64,000 nt of DNA, taken from positions 1,178,001 to 1,242,000 of the forward strand of contig NW_023503823.1 in the NCBI RefSeq assembly GCF_014529535.1. The letters are read 5' to 3'. The notes beneath the pieces were generated by a model. The model saw nothing but the letters and a program-made list of their open reading frames with translations. It was not told where the DNA came from and did not search any database. Positions 49,701 to 61,300 of the stretch are shown here, piece by piece. The position numbers were made by a program, and so were the translations under genes. The DNA comes from Bradysia coprophila (Eukaryota; Arthropoda; Insecta; Diptera; Sciaridae). Numbering within the stretch: position 1 is the stretch's first letter; each line of letters starts with the position of its first letter.

Positions 49701-52468
49701 AATTCATGACAAAAGCGAGTTGAAAATCGTTAATTGCCATTTTGCCGGTTGACTTACTGTGCTCGTATGCAGTGTGCTTTATTACGGTTTACGGTAATTA
49801 CAAATTTTGAAAGGTAAACAACAAAACGGATGAGATCATTTTGGAATGGTTTAACAATTTTGCATCGGTCAACTGCCATGCGGCATTTATTTAAAATTAT
49901 TTACTTACCTCGTCCCTACAAGTCCCTACGGTTCCTACTAACAGCATCGGCTGGGGGTGAGGATAACGTTGCGGAGCTTATGTCTGAGTTCATTTCGATT
50001 TGTATCTCTTAGACAAATGCTTCTGAGAGACAAAGATACGATGGAATTTTGACCAGTGTCATTTGGATCAAAAACAGTAAAGATATTGCCGAAAAACAAA
50101 AGTAGCGCGACCTAAGCAAACAATAAGATAATAATTAGAGGAATCATGTTTTGAAGGTGCCAGTGATAGAAACTTAAAAGTTGTTGCTCGTATAGGGCTC
50201 TTTTATGTTTTTTTCTTTAAAAAAAAGGCCCTAGCCGAGCAAGGCTGTATACTTTGGGGAGGTCACGCAGACCGCCATTTTATTAGATACGCGGGAACAC
50301 ACCACTTCTGATGATTTTACATGTAAAAAAATTCACCACATCATTAAGACGACGAGAATCATCAGAGTAGGTGAATTTTTGTATGAAATCGGCCATTTTA
50401 TCATCAACTGTGGTGTGTAACCCGCGTATCTGTATCTGCGTGACCTCCCCAAAGTATACAGCCTTGCTAGCCGAGCTATAACTTTTGATTTTCCACGAGC
50501 CCGATTGCTAACATCATCAAAAGTTGATTCCCTTAATTAATCTCTAATTGTTTGCTGAAGTAACATAAAGTTTACACCTCATCTACTCCCCAATTTGAAA
50601 CGATTTTCAACGTTTTTCATATTTTCCTAAAGTCAGATTTTGTCTGACTTCTGAGGTCGCTAAATTGTTTTCCACTATCCTTTAACAATCGTGTGGAAGC
50701 ATAAGCATACCATAACACGGAAACGGCTAATCAGCAGAATGAATGTTAAGTCTAGTGAAGTAAAAGATTCACTTGACGATATGTAAAACTAAAGAATAAA
50801 CAGATTTTGTAATGAGGCAGTTAGAGGCAGTGATATTTTAGCATGAATTTTCTTCAATTGTTTTTCAGCTGGAGTGGACCGGCTGGAAAACAGCTTAAGT
50901 AAATTCATGCAGAAATGTCACTGATGCCTCTAACTGTATCATTACTAAGGCTTAATTCCCACTTACCACAAAAGTACTCCGTTTTGCCTCCTTTTGCTTC
51001 TTTTCTATTGTTTAAAGTGTAAACGGAGTGCTCGTAAGTGGAAATCAAGACGAGATCTGTTAATTATTTAGTTTTACATGCTTTTGTATTCCATAGGGTC
51101 GTTGCTTATTACACACCTAGAGAAAACAAGAAATTTTGGTTAGGTTTCAAAAGCATGTAAAATCCATTACATAACTCGGGAAAAAAGTTGAAAAGCCTCG
51201 TTTTCGTGTGTTTATTGACCTCGGCTTAGCCTCGGGACAACAAAATTCACACGAAAACTCAATTTTTCAATTTTTTATCACTTGTTACATAAATAACTAT
51301 TGCATATCGGAAAGTGAATCTATTACTTCACTAGAGAGACCAAACATTGATTCTGTTGATACTAGCAGTTTCTGTAGAATTTCACGATTTTTTACAATGA
51401 TATCTCTTTGGTCTCTTTACATCAAACTTTGAAGTAAATCGATTGATTCGATTTGGCTATCCATACAAACAAAAACAACCATCCAGCTTTGCATAAGCTA
51501 AATTCCTAGCCACAGAATCTCAACACAGTATCTAATTCCATTAATTATTATTCATGAAAGTTCATTACAATACTCAAATATTTGCTGATGTGGTATACGC
51601 TTATTAATATGCACATAAAATAGAGAAACGTTTCTGAGCTGAATTATTATTCCAGTGAACGACATGCAACGTACGTACATCTACAATATATTTCACATGA
51701 TCTAAATTAACATAAACTAGATTTTGTTATACTTATAATAAACAACAATTTCATGTTGTTCATACGAAAATGAAATTCAATACACTCCACTTTTATTCAT
51801 CTTTCAATTCATAAACATATTTGTACACTGATTATGTGTATACAACAAAATGATTTTGCGCTACATTGGGTTTTCAGAAAGACTCCATACTGTTCCATAG
51901 CCGGCGTAACGTTAACTTAAAACACACACAACGGTATACTTATATATGGTAACGAAATACAAACTAAATAAGAACATCCGTCGTCGTCGTGAGTTTCTTG
52001 ATCATTCAAAAACTTTTAACTTTACTTCTCTATTCGAATCATTTTATGAATTTTCTGTGTAGAACTATTCACTATTATATCGTACAGTACCGCCTTCATA
52101 CTGTTCGGTAATTTATTATGATTAAAGCATCGACAACATTTGCATAGAAACAAAAAGAAAAGAAATATTTTTCATTCCTTCGGATACAAGGGATGCGGTT
52201 GTTGCAGATATACTGAAAATGAAATATTTTCTCTTCGAACAGGGTCATCGTCAATCAACCTCGTGTACAATTTTATTTATGGCATTGTATTTCTGTTGTA
52301 TGGCTGCATTTGCGTGGTGGGCTTGTCTTGCATTAGCATGGTTCTTAGCAGCTGGACTAAAGTGGGGACATGAGGCGATCGAAAACAAATCGCATTTGTT
52401 TCATTTGGTTGCGTGGGCCATTCCAGCACTACAAACCATATCTGTTTTAGCATTGGGAAAAGTTGAAG
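27907..52468 (+). CDS. fz: Frizzled Wnt / planar-cell-polarity receptor, 3' part missing
   Basis: A seven-pass plasma-membrane receptor that binds Wnt ligands through an extracellular Cys-rich domain and signals via Dishevelled. Joined exons 27907-28264, 28442-28719, 48502-48621, 48696-48890 and 52243-52468 give 392 codons plus one base in a continuous frame with GT-AG junctions. The features are signal peptide (1 to about 26, [13 protein letters not shown] core), ten CRD cysteines (42 to 152, beginning [10 protein letters not shown]) and N-glycosylation sites at N56 and N156. The linker is followed by CGAPC. TM1 is at about 233-258 ([18 protein letters not shown]), followed by TM2, TM3 and TM4 ([20 protein letters not shown]). 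Residues agree closely with Drosophila Fz (581 residues), including [12 protein letters not shown] and [15 protein letters not shown]. About 190 residues (TM5-TM7 and the KTxxxW tail) are absent. The last exon ends in phase 1 at GTAAGA, and no continuation was found before 64000. The upstream GTG-initiated extension is ignored because the ATG at 27907 starts a good signal peptide. Confidence 0.93.
29860..29905 (+). repeat. short dispersed repeat block (also 21290 and 57530)
   Basis: The core tcgtcgtt(a/g)(t/g)cgaca(a/g)cagatga occurs here, at about 21296-21322, and in diverged form at about 57545-57570. Nearby segments such as cttgtacttc and tctattacttca are also shared. It looks like an old dispersed family. 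Confidence 0.35.
33236..33815 (+). repeat. dispersed repeat, copy 2 (partner 2004-2330)
   Basis: This carries the same ordered blocks as 2004-2330, plus an insertion after gcagtttttc and an internal duplication of the cgtctcgtcaatacctttt, then atttgacata(t), block (near 33414 and 33552). It lies in fz intron 2. No protein frame is shared. Confidence 0.6.
34796..34972. mobile_element. TA-flanked MITE with about 45-bp TIRs
   Basis: The left end begins TA-CAGGGGACGTCAGTC, then aaatttagacatgaatttg. The right end mirrors it and finishes GATGTCGACTG-TA. The centre holds a hairpin (acccatacg, tctt, cgtatgggt). The TA duplication points to Tc1/mariner origin. The element at 50818-50936 shares the catgaattt and aaattcatg core and the outer gactgta, so both belong to one family. 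Confidence 0.7.
36771..36885 (+). repeat. dispersed repeat shared with 5768-5880
   Basis: About 110 bp aligns with 5768-5880 from the cgccatg(a/g)cctgatgaga block to gat(c/t)gaaacagtgg. The present copy has lost the open frame. Confidence 0.55.
36895..37310 (+). repeat. two tandem copies of a repeat with cctcggcttcgcc motif
   Basis: A block of acaaaactcgggataaaa type, then gttttcgtgtg, then ttgacctcggctacgcc, then tttttatccctagtc occurs at about 36910-37030 and about 37168-37290. A third copy is at 51175-51300. In the first copy the segment 36948-36980 is followed by its own inverse at 37048-37078 (gatccgaggcgtagctgagg), forming a stem with arms of about 31 bp. Confidence 0.6.
40019..40130 (+). 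repeat. 20-21 bp minisatellite
   Basis: Imperfect copies of gagcgaatgaagg(a)aaatat are repeated about five times. Long minus-strand frames over it arise from the repeat. Confidence 0.6.
40540..41010 (-). pseudogene. possible LINE C-terminal remnant
   Basis: Two overlapping minus-strand frames show patterns reminiscent of the end of non-LTR retrotransposon ORF2. They are [20 protein letters not shown] followed by [13 protein letters not shown], and then [19 protein letters not shown] and KSTKYVRF. A frame change lies between them. No reverse transcriptase core is present. The attribution rests on weak pattern resemblance. Confidence 0.3.
42962..43030 (+). repeat. 20-bp minisatellite, about 3.5 units
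   Basis: Copies of agcttcact(a/t)(t)ggttcgcc type sequence sit immediately beside two further unrelated minisatellites. Confidence 0.55.
43031..43256 (+). repeat. 18-19 bp minisatellite (ggaattacgattc)
   Basis: About eleven diverged units contain gaattacgattc or close variants. The array is AT-rich and non-coding. Confidence 0.65.
43262..43720 (+). repeat. 18-bp minisatellite (gtcagtagggttaggagt)
   Basis: The core at 43472-43580 has five to six nearly exact units with a strict 18-bp period. Diverged units extend on both sides. It encodes a spurious SVSRVR repeat in one frame. It contains TTAGG in each core unit, but with an 18-bp period it is not telomeric repeat. Confidence 0.8.
46809..46889 (+). 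ncRNA. tRNA-like sequence / tRNA-derived SINE head or tRNA pseudogene
   Basis: TGTCTGAC (46809-46816) pairs perfectly with GTCAGACA (46882-46889) like an acceptor stem. GGTTCGAATCC (46868-46878) is an exact RNA polymerase III B box and T-loop. The T stem has mismatches and no good D arm, A box or anticodon arm is visible, so a functional tRNA is unlikely. It lies in fz intron 2. Confidence 0.35.
48502..48890 (+). CDS. fz: fz exons 3 and 4 (TM1, TM2 and first extracellular loop)
   Basis: Exon 3 (48502-48621) follows tttgttgcag and ends before GTATGT. A 74-bp intron ending in ggtttcag leads to exon 4 (48696-48890), which ends before GTAATT. Both junctions are phase 0. The encoded [20 protein letters not shown], and later [16 protein letters not shown], match known Frizzled residues, including the loop cysteine. 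Confidence 0.95.
50240..50467. mobile_element. 228-bp MITE with perfect 9-bp target duplication (Mutator- or hAT-like)
   Basis: CAAGGCTGTATACTTTGGGG, then aggtcacgcaga, at the left is the reverse complement of the right end. Further arms gatacgcggg and cccgcgtatc, and cacaccac and gtggtgtg, extend the pairing. The exact duplication ctagccgag is at 50231-50239 and 50468-50476. Nine bases and long TIRs suggest a Mutator-like origin, and a hAT element with a chance ninth base is the alternative. The intact duplication suggests a recent insertion. Confidence 0.8.
50818..50936. mobile_element. 119-bp MITE, related to 34796-34972
   Basis: CAGTTAGAGGCAGTGATATT, then ttagcatgaatttt, pairs with aaattcatgcagaaatgtca, then ctgatgcctctaactg. 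TA follows on the right only. The catgaattt core and general arrangement match the TA-flanked MITE in intron 2. Confidence 0.65.
51175..51300 (+). repeat. third copy of the cctcggctt repeat
   Basis: Carries aactcgggaaaaaagttgaa, then gttttcgtgtgtttattgac, then ctcggcttagcctcgg, then ttttttatcacttg, matching 36895-37310. Confidence 0.6.
52243..52468 (+). CDS. fz: fz exon 5 (TM3, second intracellular loop, TM4)
   Basis: The acceptor cttcgaacag opens the exon with GHRQSTSC. It encodes [20 protein letters not shown], then [18 protein letters not shown] and the TM4 start, and ends KVE plus one base before GTAAGA. The next residue in known Frizzleds is Gly-Asp-Ile-Leu, so the next exon should begin gtGAYATH. 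I could not find it downstream. Confidence 0.95.
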
Positions 52469-53659
52469 GTAAGAAATTGAAACTTTTTTATAAATTGTGT
52501 TGTGACGTGAAAAATTAAGAAATTAATGCAGTTGATGTACTACACGTATCAGCTACATCAATTTCTTAATAAAATCACTTTAGCTTGTACACTTGAACAT
52601 CATTAAAATGTTGTTTACGCGACAGTGTCCTCTATCTTCACTGCGACAAAATGTTTATAAAACATAAAATAACGAAACCAAAACTTATATTTTTTGTAAT
52701 TGCCACATTCCTTGTCAATATTTACTCTCAAATTACCCGTAATTAACACTCTTCGCCATTTAAGGAATTCGCTTTGAATTTTATGTCTACAAAAAATGTT
52801 GTGAACACAGAACGAAAAAATAATTAAATAATTAATGACGACGAAGTGAGCTATAAGAAATTACTGAACAATATCTGACAGATATGTTTTCATTGAATGT
52901 CATATGGATTGTAGGTGGATCGAAATTTTAATGAGTTCTGTTATGCTTTTTTGATACTTACTCTTTGTGGAGTAGACGGGGAGCCCGTATGCGTATCAGT
53001 CCCTCGTAATCGAAACAAAAATGTATTACTTCATTGGGTTTTATATTTATTTGTTTTGCAAGAAGGCCAGCGTGTGGAAATTATATTTTTCCCCAGTATC
53101 CTTGTATCCACTAAATTTCGACCAAATTTCGCTGTAATATTATTTGGGTTTTCCGCTAAAAATGCTGCGATTTCCTGATAAAGAATATTTAATTTTCAAT
53201 CTTTCTGAAGCAACATACCTATTACCTATACAAATCCTCTTTAAGGTTCCTGAACACATTCAGCATCATTTCTCAATAATGCTGAAAAACAATGTTTTTC
53301 TTCGTATCATCAGGAAGGCGGGAGCGGAGCGAGTACAAATTTTTGTGTTCCATTCCTTACGGATGAATGAAATTGACTTATTTTCAGGAATTTTAAGTTA
53401 TTTATTTATACGTTCTTTAACAAAATTAGTTTACAAATAATGTATTTCATTTAAATCCTTTGAATGTGGTAATGTTCCTAAACATTGCCACGTTGAATAA
53501 CCAACCCTAATCTTTGAATTAGGTAGTTCGTCGCTCGTTTTTCGTGTGTTTTTTCCGTAATTCTGCTGACAATTTTTTTAATTAAATCTAAACCGCATTT
53601 GCCAATCACACCAGAGGTTTCCGTCTTATTTTCTAGTTTTTCAATCAATTCCCGATCTT

Positions 53660-54000
53660 GATTGCAAGGACCAATTTTCCGTTTTCTGACATTTTCCCGA
53701 TTTCTGGTAATTTCTCGATTCGTAGTCATCTCCCGATTTCTAGTAATTTCCAAATTACCGGCCATTTCCAGATTTCCGGTCTTTTCACCATTTTCGGTCA
53801 TTTCCCGATTTCTGGTCAGTTCTTGATTTTCGTTTATTTCCCGATTCCCAGCTATTTTCCCGATATCTGGTCATTTCCCGATTTCTGGTCATTTCTCATT
53901 ACTCAAATTCTCTCTTGATTTCCGATTTCCGGTCATCTCCAGACTCCTAGTAATTTTCCCGTTTACCGATCAATTCCCAATTTCTAGTCAATTTTCCGCT
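53660..54000 (-). repeat. 18-19 bp minisatellite (tttcccgatttctggtcat)
   Basis: Some fifteen imperfect units run across the stretch. On the minus strand they read as repeated NREITRNREMT, a spurious protein frame at 53478-53801. The array ends at a T-rich run near 54000. Confidence 0.8.
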
Positions 54001-56284
54001 TTTTTTTCTCTTTTTCATTATTTCTTCCCGTTGGGCTGGGTAAATTGTGCAGTATCTGAATTTTGGCAAAAAAAGTTCCAGTATCCTGGATACCAAGGAT
54101 ACACACTATTTGCACACGCGGCCACCAAGGTTAATAAATTTTCGCTAATTTCTTGATTTTCAAACATTTTGTATTTATGAGTAATATAAACCACAATTCA
54201 ATTGGTGGATAGATGGATTAAGCTGCGCCTTGTGTGATTATTGATTATTGACTTTACCTTCAACTGTTTCTTTCATTCATATGTACTTTACCATAATGTG
54301 TACACCAATATGAGCTGTAAATAAAAGATATTGCTTCTGTACTACTTATTGCTACTGAGAAAACCATTCATTCCAAATGTAAAATCTAAAATAAATTTTT
54401 CATAAACTCTACCGAGGTCGGAACAGATTGAAAGACTTTTCGGCCATAAAATCTTATAGTTTCAGCTTTATTTGATGTTTTAAAAGTGTAAAACGCATTT
54501 AACGCGCACCGAATTTCATTTCGTAAACATTCCAATTTTATGTTAATTCAACCTGCAACCACAAATATCCTAACTTTAAAAGGGGAATGTCGAAAACATT
54601 ATATTTTTCCTCGTATAATATGCGTGTGTAAACATACCATAAAAAGTTCTTTCTGTATTTAAGATTTTATTTTCAAAGTAAACACTTTCAACCATCCCAC
54701 CCGGAATGCATCTTAAATATTACCCATCAACTAAAGTAAATGTTTCACCGAAAAAGAACTATGAAGAACCATTATTGTGTCAATGGATTGAACTCTCGCT
54801 TTTTAATTAGAAAAATCATGACAGAAACAGCATGGATGAGACGGTTTTAAAATTCCATTCCGTATACTGATTGTATAGAGACCAACAAAAAAAAATCTAT
54901 TCATAGATTGTGTCATGTAAACATATAATTTACTAAAAGCTAGACGTCCCGTCCGTCCCAGAAAAAACGACGAGTACCTAAATTGTTTATTCAGTTATTC
55001 ATATGGAATAGAATTTCATATTCTGTGGGTATTTTCCGCATTTATCCGACACGCATTCAATAAGCAATACATAAAATATGAAAAAGCCCGACATGTCTCT
55101 AATGTGTCATTTATATCACAATATTCTGTCTAGACAACAATGAGTACGTTTTTTATCCAATTTCGTTTCATTTTTTTTTTCTCCAAATCATTTTTCGTGC
55201 GGTTGTTTACAAAAATTTCACGCTTTTCAGATTATAATTCCGATTTTAAAGACCATAAAATTGAAAAATGTGGAATACACTGAGCTAATCTCTTCAGGTG
55301 TTTTACGATAAAATGTTCTGATATTCTAGACAGTCCATGAAAGCAGAATATTGCAAATTCTCTCTGAAATATGAATTTCAGTTGAATTTCAATTTCATTC
55401 GTAGCATGTTTTCCACCTGTAATTGAAAATTCAAAAGGTAAATAAATTGTCAATTGAAGTTGCACCTTCATGAACCGTTCTTGGAACGTTCGACTTCAAT
55501 TGACAACTTTATTACCAATATTCTTGTGATAACGTTAAGTCTCATAATGAATAGTCAAAAGTTTAATTTACGTTTACACGACAACCAAAACAGATTCAAC
55601 TCATTCATCATGCTGATTGCCAAACAAAATCTAAACGTTTTCATCTAATTAGTTTACATTTCATTTGGTACAACTATCTCGGTACTCACCATAATTACAC
55701 TTTGCATTCACAATCCTACATTTCCCTTTTGACCAGTGAGTGCATTGCATCGTAAATACTAGACTTCTTGAATGTTACTGCCTCAAAATGAAAACAATGC
55801 TTGCGTGTGAAATAGACATCAAACCGACCTCTATGCAACATGAAAACCGACCTCTATGCAACATGAAAACCGACCATAATTACGTCAAAATTATATACAA
55901 ACCGTTGAATGTTACCTGGTAGTTTAGTTCAAATATATGCACAACATAAAACGCGATGTTTATGTTAGTGCTAGCAATTAATTTCTGTTGTTTAATCCAA
56001 AAAAGGAATGTATACGAACTGGCTGTGTACACACCATGCGTGTGTTGTTATTTCGAGCGTACAATCATCCCATTTCAATAATAAAAAAGGACTTTGAAAT
56101 TGAATTCTTAAAAAAATATCAAATATCGAACGTATGTCCATAGATTTGCGGTACCAACCTTTACCTTATATCTATATAGATAGTCCGACTCTGATTTGAA
56201 ATCGTTACCTTAATGCCAATGCAATAATAATAAAAAGAAGAAAACTAAACTTGCAGTGTGCCAAGCTCACTATTTCTTCATTAA

Positions 56285-57085
56285 AAGCAATAAGCCCTTC
56301 GCAAGTTTTTAGCCTACATTTGGGTGGAAAAATATTCAAAAAATTTATTTTGAAAAGTAAAACCATTAAAGGAGGCAAAAATGCATAACATACAATTATG
56401 AAACATTACGAATTATCACATTTTTGTTTTATGTGGGATCTGATATTACTAGTCCCACAGATTCTGACAGCTGTTATATTGAATGCAATTTTTGAATTTT
56501 TCCCTAGTCAAAATGTTTGTCGCACATGTATAACGACCAGTTTACTGGGATAAAAACCAAAAAATCATTCAGTATCAGGACTGTCAAATTTTTGGAACTA
56601 GAAATTATGTAGAATCTGTGCAAAACGAAAATGTGATAATTCGTTAATTTTGTTAACTGTATCCCACTTGGAGAAACCTGTATAGATTACCCAAATTTAC
56701 ACAGTCTGCAAAGTGGAATAAGTTATCACCCACAAACAAATTTTTCTTTTTAAAGTAAAACATGTTTGCGTGTTTTAAAAACGAATATTTTTCCTCCCAA
56801 ATGTGCGAGGGATTGACAGCTCTTAACAGACATCGGTGCGTTAATGAAAAGCGTACATTTGTGCGTTTTTTTAAAACTGGATTTTAGTTGATGATATCTT
56901 TCCACCAGAATCCTTTTTCAAAAATATAGGAACGCAATAACGACCACGAATGTGTTAGCTTTCAACAGAAAATAGATTTGGTTGCAGCAGAGTGAACAGC
57001 TCTGAAAAAACTGAGCACGCTCATCAAAAATGAAATATAAGACACACAAATGTAGGCTACAATTTTAGCTAAGTACCGATGCCTC
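56285..57085. mobile_element. second TTAA-flanked (piggyBac-type) element, about 800 bp
   Basis: TTAA occurs at 56281-56284 and 57086-57089. The right terminus, read inverted as GAGGCATCGGTACTTAGC, then ...tagcctacatttg, aligns with the left terminus aagcaataagcccttcgc, then ...tagcctacatttg. The terminal aagtaccgatgcctcttaa is identical to that of 16134-16960. Internal inverted repeats (acgaattatcacattttt at about 56409 and aaaatgtgataattcgt at about 56630) suggest nested insertions. Confidence 0.5.
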
Positions 57086-58331
57086 TTAAGAGAACCTTTC
57101 ATTTTCACATGAGTAGTAATTGAATTCTCCAAATTAGTGTGCGATATATGTATTCAGCATATAACGACAATCCTTGAAGTACGTATTTTATTACTATCAC
57201 ACTACGACAACCGCTCGTCCTTCGAACAATGAAAAAAGTACATCGAATTCAAATGATATTTGAAGAGAACAATGCGATCGAATACTTCAACGCGATATAT
57301 AACATAGCTGATTTACAGGTTTACATTAACTCGATTGGTGGCTGCGCGATTAATTACCTTTTTAAAAGGATTGATGTTAAATTCACAGCAATAATCTTTC
57401 AGAAATTGTTATCATTGAATCTATAACTTCGTTTGGTAGAAGTATCGGCTAGTATGTTTGATACAGAATCTATTACTTCAATTGTTTTAACAATTTTGTT
57501 GTCATTTAAGGAACCACTAGATAGATCTCATCATTTATGTCGGTCTGCGTTGTCGATTACAGATGAGTGCAATTCGATTGCGAAACCAATTAGATGTTGA
57601 CATACGTCGTGTATATTTCACTTACTCCAAAGTGTCAGACCATACAGTACCTTCCATACAGTACACCTAGCTGCTTCACTGAAAATTCATGAACTTTATG
57701 AGTCTGAAGGCTTTGTCACACAAAATATTCCAACTGTTTGATATGCTTTTTTTTGTCCCAACGTTGTGAAATGCAATTTTCCACAAAAAAATTTTCGATG
57801 AAAATAATTCAGATGTTGGAAATGTCGTCCACATAGTTCAGTGCTTTTGGCATAATTGTTGTCCTAAATTTCAACATTTTCGAGTTTTTTTTTTTCATTT
57901 TTATATAGATGGAATGTAGATCTGGATGTTCTGTCCGATTCAATATATATCTACTGTTCGCATTGTAGTATTCCGCTAGGCAAATAACATGTAAATACTT
58001 GAATGTGAATGACATATCATTTTCACAATTTTCCCTTGAGCTTCAGTTGGATAAATTTTTATATTTCAAAATTTTGCTCCACTTTTCATGATTTTTATTT
58101 TTTTTGCAAGATGCTTAGGATGACATGTTATACATTTGTAGATAGACATTTGAGTATTTTCACCCAAAATAAATAGAACTCTCACAATAGCAAGTACCAT
58201 GTATGAGCGACATGTTCGCTTAACCGATTTTTGTATAAAAAAGGGTCTGGGTGTCGGTCTGGGTTAACGAATTTCTAATGAGGGTAATTACGAAATTTTC
58301 TTTGATGAAATATTCAGTCACCCAACAAACA

Positions 58332-58371
58332 GAGAAGTTTAATTACTAGTGAGACAGTAATTAAACTTCTC
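58332..58371. repeat. perfect 16-bp inverted repeat with 8-bp loop
   Basis: GAGAAGTTTAATTACT (58332-58347) and AGTAATTAAACTTCTC (58356-58371) are exact complements. Outer agtcac and gtgact segments at a distance extend the symmetry. It may be the core of a tiny MITE. Confidence 0.65.
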
Positions 58372-61300
58372 CGTATAATAAGTGACTCACACATATATTG
58401 GTTCTACTGACATTATCCTTTGGGTATTTTCAGCGCGATATAACTTCGGTCCGCTTAAGTTATTGAAATAATTTACCAACGAAAACTTCAGTGATTCCCC
58501 TCGATACAAGTCATCAACCGAAAACCTTTTCATGCAAATGAAGTGTAGTTTGTTACTTGTTACTTGTAGTTGAACTTGTTGGCTAACAAAGTTAGCAGCA
58601 TTACTAAGTTGAAAATCAACAAAGAACAGACTAGCCTATTCTCTTCTTTTCTACACATTTTTTCTCCTACACAAACTTCGAACTTTCAACTTTAACAATT
58701 TCCACTTTAAATTCAACATATACGTGTGTAGTACGATGGTGGAAAACCGGGTTAAAATGTACGTGCACATAAACATAAAAAGACCTGGCAAGGAACATTT
58801 GTTCGCTGTTGTACGCTGTTTCCATACAGTGTACAGGCGAGTGTAGTATATAATTTTCGGCACACATAAAATAAATTTAACCAACATGTCGCATCACACT
58901 ACATCTCCATATATAACACACCGTACCGTTTCTAATTGAGGTATTTTCAGACGTGCAAATTTAAAAATAAAAATTTTTCCAAATCGTGTAAACAAGAATT
59001 TCCTTTTTATATTATATAATCTACATCACCATTTTCTTGTGTAGTGTGGGTACGCGCCAGGTAGACATTTTATATTTTCGTGCTATCATAATAATATATA
59101 AAGAAAAAAAAAATCCTTTCGGTGCTGTTGTGCCAGAATGAAAATATTTTTTAAGCGCTCCAGAGTAGCATTACAGTTTTTCAAATGGAGGAATGACAAA
59201 AATTTGTCATGAAATGCCTTAATTCAAAGAGGAAGCGCATATACCTTCTACCATTATTATGAAATATAGAGCAATGGAAAAGGTATTTCGCTACGTGCGT
59301 CGAATGTGGAATAGTAAGACATCTACATTCTTTAAAATTGAAGATTAAAGTAGAAAATTAGCTAGAGAATTTAGTCTCTGGGCGAAAGTAGAGAAAATAT
59401 TTTCCATTATCATAGTTTGGTAACGTTGTCTGATGCGACTGTATGATGTATATTTCGGAATGTGAATCACTTTACATCTAGTTAGTAGAAGTTGCAATTT
59501 TGTTTGGAAACAAGCAAATTTCATCTGAATTGTGTATGTGAAATTCATGTCGGGACAATTACCTTTCAAATTGAGCCGTACATTATAGATGTTAATTAAC
59601 ATTCTTCTCGTTTTCCCAAGTCCAACACCATCTGATTAGATTCCATTAGAATTTCATTAATTCACAATGCCACTCCCACATTTCAAAGATCAAAGTATCT
59701 GTTGGGCGTGTAGTGTTACGGGTCTTGGTTACATTGTTATGTAATGACTCTGTTAAAATAAATTCTCAATATTTATTTATGTATCGGTAAGGCACAGCAT
59801 ACAAGCACTTTGACCCGAGCTAAAACATTTTGTATTTTACCGTTACTAGTTGCCCGCAAACAGCACACAGTGACAATAACAAAACCAAACATATTTTTCC
59901 TTCTCTAAGCTCTGTAATCGATAATAAACTCGTTTTTGAATTTCCATATAAGAAATCCGATAACAATAGACTCTTTATTCTACCATTAAGTCGGGTACTG
60001 TATACAAAAAGAGCTTAATTTCTGTTTGGATACCATCTGAGGCGAACGGGTACGACGAAAAGATTTTTTTTTTTTACTTATACAGAATACAGAACACAGT
60101 ACATTGAACCGACATATAGGAGAAAAAGACCTCTATTCAAGAAAATGGAATTTTTATTCAAAATAGATAGTAGAAGAGCAGAGGTGGCACGCTATAACAC
60201 GCACATATTATTATAGTCAGTGAACGATATATGGCAGATGATGGCAAGGACGGAATTTTTCTTCTTCTTTCTTTCATATATAAGCCAGGCACCCGTAATA
60301 TGGTAAAGGAATTCATTGATTGCTTGGGGTTCGATAATATTTTTTCTCTACGAACTCGTAAAACCAGAAATTCTATCGTGAACAATATTAAGAAAAAGAA
60401 ATTCAGAATAATGGGGGGATAAAAATAATACAATAACCGAGGTACACACACTACACACATTCTGATGTTTCACATAATAATATACTGAACGGTTACTGTA
60501 TCTCTATAGTGTTACACATCGCACATGCACATAAAGTATGGATGGTATGTGTCTCCAAGATCCGACAACGAAAATATAAAATGAAAATATTCGGTGTCTG
60601 TATCGCTTTAGGGTGTATCATAAACACACATTTTTGCTGCTCATGTTACACTGCACATAATATGGGAAAACAATCAAAATATTTTGAATTCTTCTATCAA
60701 CCATCCACCGATCCATATATTAACTTTGCCAAGAATTCATTTCCGAATATATGTTGACTCGTCCATCGACTGAAGATGTGAGAGAAGGCAAATGTTCGAT
60801 AAATAAACTCATGTGTCTGTCCACCCTTTCGTAGAGGTGGAAAGTGTAATTTCGTGTAGATGGCAAAAAGGTAACTCATTCACATCTTCTATACCATTTT
60901 ATGGACTAGGGATTTATCTGAATATATTGTGAATGTGTGCAGGTAGGGTGTAGAAGAGCTCTTTTATCCACTCTAACTGAACATTATTCCGAAAATTTTG
61001 CACTTCAAAATTTATCTTGAAAAGTTTTGCAATAATGTTAAACGTTTTGTATAATTATGTTCCCCGTTAGCGCTTTCGATTAGATGTAACTTCAATTGAT
61101 ATTTATTCTCGTACAACTTTGGAAAGCCATTTTGTTAACATTACAAACTGCACCGCATTCCAAATAGTTTAGTATTTGTATCACAAATGAGTTTGGAAAC
61201 ATTCTTCACGTAATTGGATTTGTAGCAAATTTATGGTGGCACTTGTTTAGAGACAAATTTGCATTTCGTCTGTGTGGCGAACGGAATAGTTTGTAAAGTT

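Larger units (their letters stand above)
48891..52242. other. fz intron 4, 3.35 kb
   Basis: Contains the 228-bp MITE with a 9-bp duplication (50240-50467), the 119-bp inverted repeat (50818-50936) and a copy of the cctcggctt repeat (51175-51300). No exon recognised. Confidence 0.7.

Noticed and set aside
53478..53801. Asn/Arg/Glu-rich minus-strand frame of 107 codons
   Set aside because: Mostly the translation of an 18-19 bp minisatellite, without a start context or homologue pattern.
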